Assembly: GCA_002887195.1 (NCBI GenBank)
Contig: PJAB01001269.1
Span: forward strand, 1 to 15,860
DNA length: 15,860 nucleotides
From: Chrysochromulina parva
Lineage: Eukaryota > Haptophyta > Prymnesiales > Chrysochromulinaceae
Direction: 5' to 3'
Shown: one piece after another, positions 13,867 to 15,860 of the stretch
Numbering within the stretch: the stretch's first letter is position 1
How the letters are laid out: each line of letters begins with the position of its first letter
Position numbers and translations under genes: made by a program
Notes under the pieces: model-generated
The model's input: the letters and a program-made list of their open reading frames with translations, nothing else
Databases searched by the model: none
What the model was told of the DNA's origin: nothing

Positions 13867-14716
13867 CAGAGTCGTCGTTCGTCAGCAGCGACGGCAGAGG
13901 CAGCAGCAGCATGTGAGATACCATTCCAAGAGCTCAGCAAGTCCCACACGTTTGGGCTCAGTCAGATCATGCATGATTCAGTTGTGAGCGCGCCGGGACG
14001 GGAGCCCGCGCCCGTACGGATGTGCATGGACATCTTGTATACGACGTCCTCTGCCCAGTCAGCTCGAGAGCTCTCTCTGCGCAGATACTCGTCTGTGACT
14101 GTGCACCGCGACTCACGATGCGCGATGCGTGATGGTACCTGCAGCACGGCGAAACTCAATACCCCGTACTATGCCGTGCGTATGTTCCTGTGACCATAGA
14201 TTGTGTAGAGAGTCAGGTATGCGTTACACCGAAGCGATTTAAATCTCCGGGGGCGCGCCGCGAGCCGAGTGCGCCCGGCGCTTCCGCCTTCCCGGCGCGC
14301 GCGGGACGCAGACCCGCGCCGGGCGCCGGGCGGCGGCGGGCGAAGCCCCGGGTCACTCCCTGTAGGCGTAGCGCCGGCTGCGGCTCGTTCCGCGTTCGCT
14401 TGACGCTGAGCCCCGCACGGAGGGTCCCACGCAGGCTCTTCCATGTGAGGCTCTTCGCTCTAACGACCGGACTCGCGTCCCGTCGTTCGTCGACAGGTAG
14501 CTTGGTGTGTTAGAAATCTCTCTCGATGCACGATGGGTTCGAGCCCACGCCCATACTCGCGCCGCGGCGGGCCGCTTCGTGTGCGCCGTAATAATGCGGC
14601 AATCATACTTTCCGCGGTTCTCGTCGGACCGACCCAACCGGACCGCATCGCATGTGGATTTGTGCGGAGGCGAGTGCGCACGCACGCGAATCGCGCGATG
14701 CAATACGCGTGGACAC
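13867..14716. other. Intergenic region of about 850 bp without a clear gene
   Basis: It lies between the stop codons of the convergent 13294-13866 frame and the palmitoyltransferase gene, and is longer than the other gaps. It holds a very GC-rich block at about 14250-14345 with an inverted repeat, and tRNA promoter-like boxes near 14498-14546 without a cloverleaf. Short open frames are Arg/Ser/Pro-rich and without domains. A non-coding RNA or unrecognised small gene is possible but unsupported. Confidence 0.45.
14272..14325. repeat. GC-rich inverted repeat (10-bp arms, 34-nt loop)
   Basis: CGCCCGGCGC at 14272-14281 pairs perfectly with GCGCCGGGCG at 14316-14325. The block around it is almost pure G+C, so further partial pairings are possible. 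No coding or RNA family is recognised. Confidence 0.7.
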
Positions 14717-15676
14717 TCAGCTAAACAGAGGACTCACTCTCAGAGTCCTCGCCCTGGAGTCCTTGAGGGTGAGTCTGGTTGATCTCATCAAGGGCGACGT
14801 GTCCGTCTCGGCGGCAGCCGGTGACTCATCGCGCTGCCCGCGCAGGAAGAGGCGCAGGTTGGTGACAGGCCCTCGGTCGTAGGGCGCGTACTCAGCCCAT
14901 TCCTGGCTTCGCCGATGACCACAGAGCGGCGGGGTGGGCGGATGGCTCGTCCCCGCGCGGCGCATCCAATCGACTTGCTCGCGGGTGGTCAGATTGAACG
15001 AGGCGAGGTACACATGCATGGCCAGGAGCGGGGTGAGCATGAGCAGGAGTACCAGCACGAGTGGCACGCCGCCCAGGGCGAGCCAGACGCGCCCGAGGCT
15101 CGCCTCTAGCAGGTCGAGCTGATCGACTCGGGTCTCGAGCACGACTCCCCCGAGGGGTCGGGGAAGGTTGTGCAAGAACGCCGCTGACCAGCTGCGAAAG
15201 GGCGCCGGTGCACCGCACGCGTACATGGTGCAGCCCCAGAGCAGCACCGCGAACTCGCCGCAGAGCAGCATGCCGAGGAAGTTCGGGTGGTTGTTGACGC
15301 CCAAAGCTGTGCCCACCCATGGGCAATCGTGGTCAAAGCAGCGAATGGCACCCTTGCACAGCTTGCTGTACGCGGCGCGTGGTGGCAGCACGAGCTCGGA
15401 GCGCTCGCAGAAGCCCGAGGGCGTCATGCTCCCGACGGGCATCTTCTCGTAGCCTCTCCAATAGCGCTCCGCGTGTTCGGGATCCGCCCCCTTTACAAAG
15501 CCGGGCTCCGTGCATACGACGCGCGCCCACTGTGCCCAATAGCCAGCGTAGGGCACGAAAAAGATGTACGCGGGCAGCGCGGCCGCGCCGATCGCGCTCG
15601 GTACGGCGCTCGGCAAGAATGCCGACACGTGCATCAAGCCGGCCGCGAGCACCAGGCCCACGAGGAGTGGCGCCAT
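14717..15676 (-). CDS. DHHC-family palmitoyltransferase with a DHDC active-site variant
   Basis: A protein S-acyltransferase moves palmitate from CoA to cysteines of membrane proteins. From the ATG at 15674-15676 it has 319 residues. The frame is open upstream to a stop at 15794-15796, but no ATG is present there. Two membrane spans occupy about 2-20 and 27-47. The cysteine-rich core holds FDHDCPWVG (114-122). Two more spans lie near 133-155 and 199-225. Just after span four is NLTTREQ, the family TTxE motif. YDRGPVTNLRLFLRG (266-280) matches the C-terminal conserved Asn-containing motif. Topology and motif order are thus those of a true family member. The core deviates: DHHC reads DHDC. Several usual zinc ligands are replaced, including Tyr and Ser where the family has His-Cys and Ala where it has Cys, and the Asn-Cys after PWV is Thr-Ala. 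The presumed acyl-accepting Cys118 is kept. Activity is therefore uncertain. Confidence 0.85.
   Translation of the reverse strand: MAPLLVGLVLAAGLMHVSAFLPSAVPSAIGAAALPAYIFFVPYAGYWAQWARVVCTEPGFVKGADPEHAERYWRGYEKMPVGSMTPSGFCERSELVLPPRAAYSKLCKGAIRCFDHDCPWVGTALGVNNHPNFLGMLLCGEFAVLLWGCTMYACGAPAPFRSWSAAFLHNLPRPLGGVVLETRVDQLDLLEASLGRVWLALGGVPLVLVLLLMLTPLLAMHVYLASFNLTTREQVDWMRRAGTSHPPTPPLCGHRRSQEWAEYAPYDRGPVTNLRLFLRGQRDESPAAAETDTSPLMRSTRLTLKDSRARTLRVSPLFS
14728..14750. other. 8-bp perfect hairpin at the 3' end of the palmitoyltransferase gene
   Basis: GAGGACTC (14728-14735) and GAGTCCTC (14743-14750) are exact reverse complements around a 7-nt loop. They overlap the last coding codons, a few bases before the TGA. 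This could be an RNA 3'-end structure or chance. Confidence 0.6.
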
Positions 15677-15860
15677 GAAGGGCACCGGCGGGCCAGGCTT
15701 CAATGACGCGTACGAGCGCGACGTGCACAGGATCACGAGCGCGCCAAGGCAACGCACGCGTGAGCGCGGGCACGTACTCCCCCACCCCTCATATCACATC
15801 AGGGACCGGAGGTGGAGTGAGCGTGGAGGGACCGCGAAGAAACTGAACTGAACTGAACCT
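15677..15860. other. Upstream region of the palmitoyltransferase gene and window edge
   Basis: It should contain the 5' leader and promoter of the minus-strand palmitoyltransferase gene. The frame remains open for 39 codons upstream of the ATG with some hydrophobic residues, so a short upstream coding exon is conceivable. The last bases hold three AACTG units (about 15842-15858). No other gene is visible. Confidence 0.4.

Noticed and set aside
14491..14560. Possible tRNA gene on the plus strand (A-box-like TAGCTTGG near 14498, B-box GGTTCGAGCCC at 14536)
   Set aside because: The T-stem pairs poorly with the standard 7-nt loop, the box spacing is short, and no acceptor stem can be formed. At most it is a tRNA-like remnant.
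15677..15757. Extension of the palmitoyltransferase upstream to a GTG codon at 15757
   Set aside because: It needs a non-ATG start. The ATG at 15676 already gives the usual two N-terminal membrane spans. An upstream exon remains possible.

Overview
This window looks like nuclear DNA of a unicellular alga with a red-type secondary plastid. A haptophyte or related chromist is the best guess. The evidence is: GC-rich DNA with eukaryote-only families (MCM9, a CHCHD2-type twin CX9C protein, a DHHC-type palmitoyltransferase, a WSC/fibronectin type III surface protein); two short GT-AG introns; long Ser/Pro-rich tracts; and a protein whose N-terminus resembles a bipartite plastid leader (signal peptide ending at an A-F-V-A-P site). 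The clade is inferred. Nothing seen is prokaryotic or viral.

Layout: eight genes or gene parts are packed in about 15.9 kb, mostly as divergent or convergent pairs. Positions 2-169 (+) hold the last 55 codons of a single-pass membrane protein, followed by about 640 bp without a gene. At 810-1580 (-) is an unrecognised reading frame lying in frame behind 1620-3905 (-), a 761-residue EF-hand protein with an internal 27-bp minisatellite. A 218-bp shared promoter separates that gene from MCM9 at 4124-6472 (+). MCM9 carries a 93-nt in-frame segment that is almost certainly an intron and that duplicates the exon following it. Facing it is 6826-11178 (-), a 1450-residue surface protein: signal peptide, WSC domain, four CBM2-like modules joined by polyproline, three fibronectin type III domains, a membrane span and a cytoplasmic tail. 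Diverging from it is 11479-12090 (+), a probable plastid membrane protein. Then come 12605-13121 (-), a two-exon CHCHD2/MIX17-like gene reconstructed here across a 124-nt intron; 13294-13866 (+), an unrecognised basic protein; about 850 bp without a clear gene; and 14717-15676 (-), a DHHC-family palmitoyltransferase whose active-site motif reads DHDC and which lacks several usual zinc ligands.

The genes do not form one pathway. They cover DNA recombination and repair (MCM9), calcium sensing, cell-surface adhesion or scale/wall contact, mitochondrial intermembrane-space biology, plastid membranes and protein lipidation. The points most worth checking are the MCM9 intron with its exon-derived ends, the degenerate palmitoyltransferase core, the surface-receptor architecture, and the single in-frame stop codon behind the EF-hand gene.
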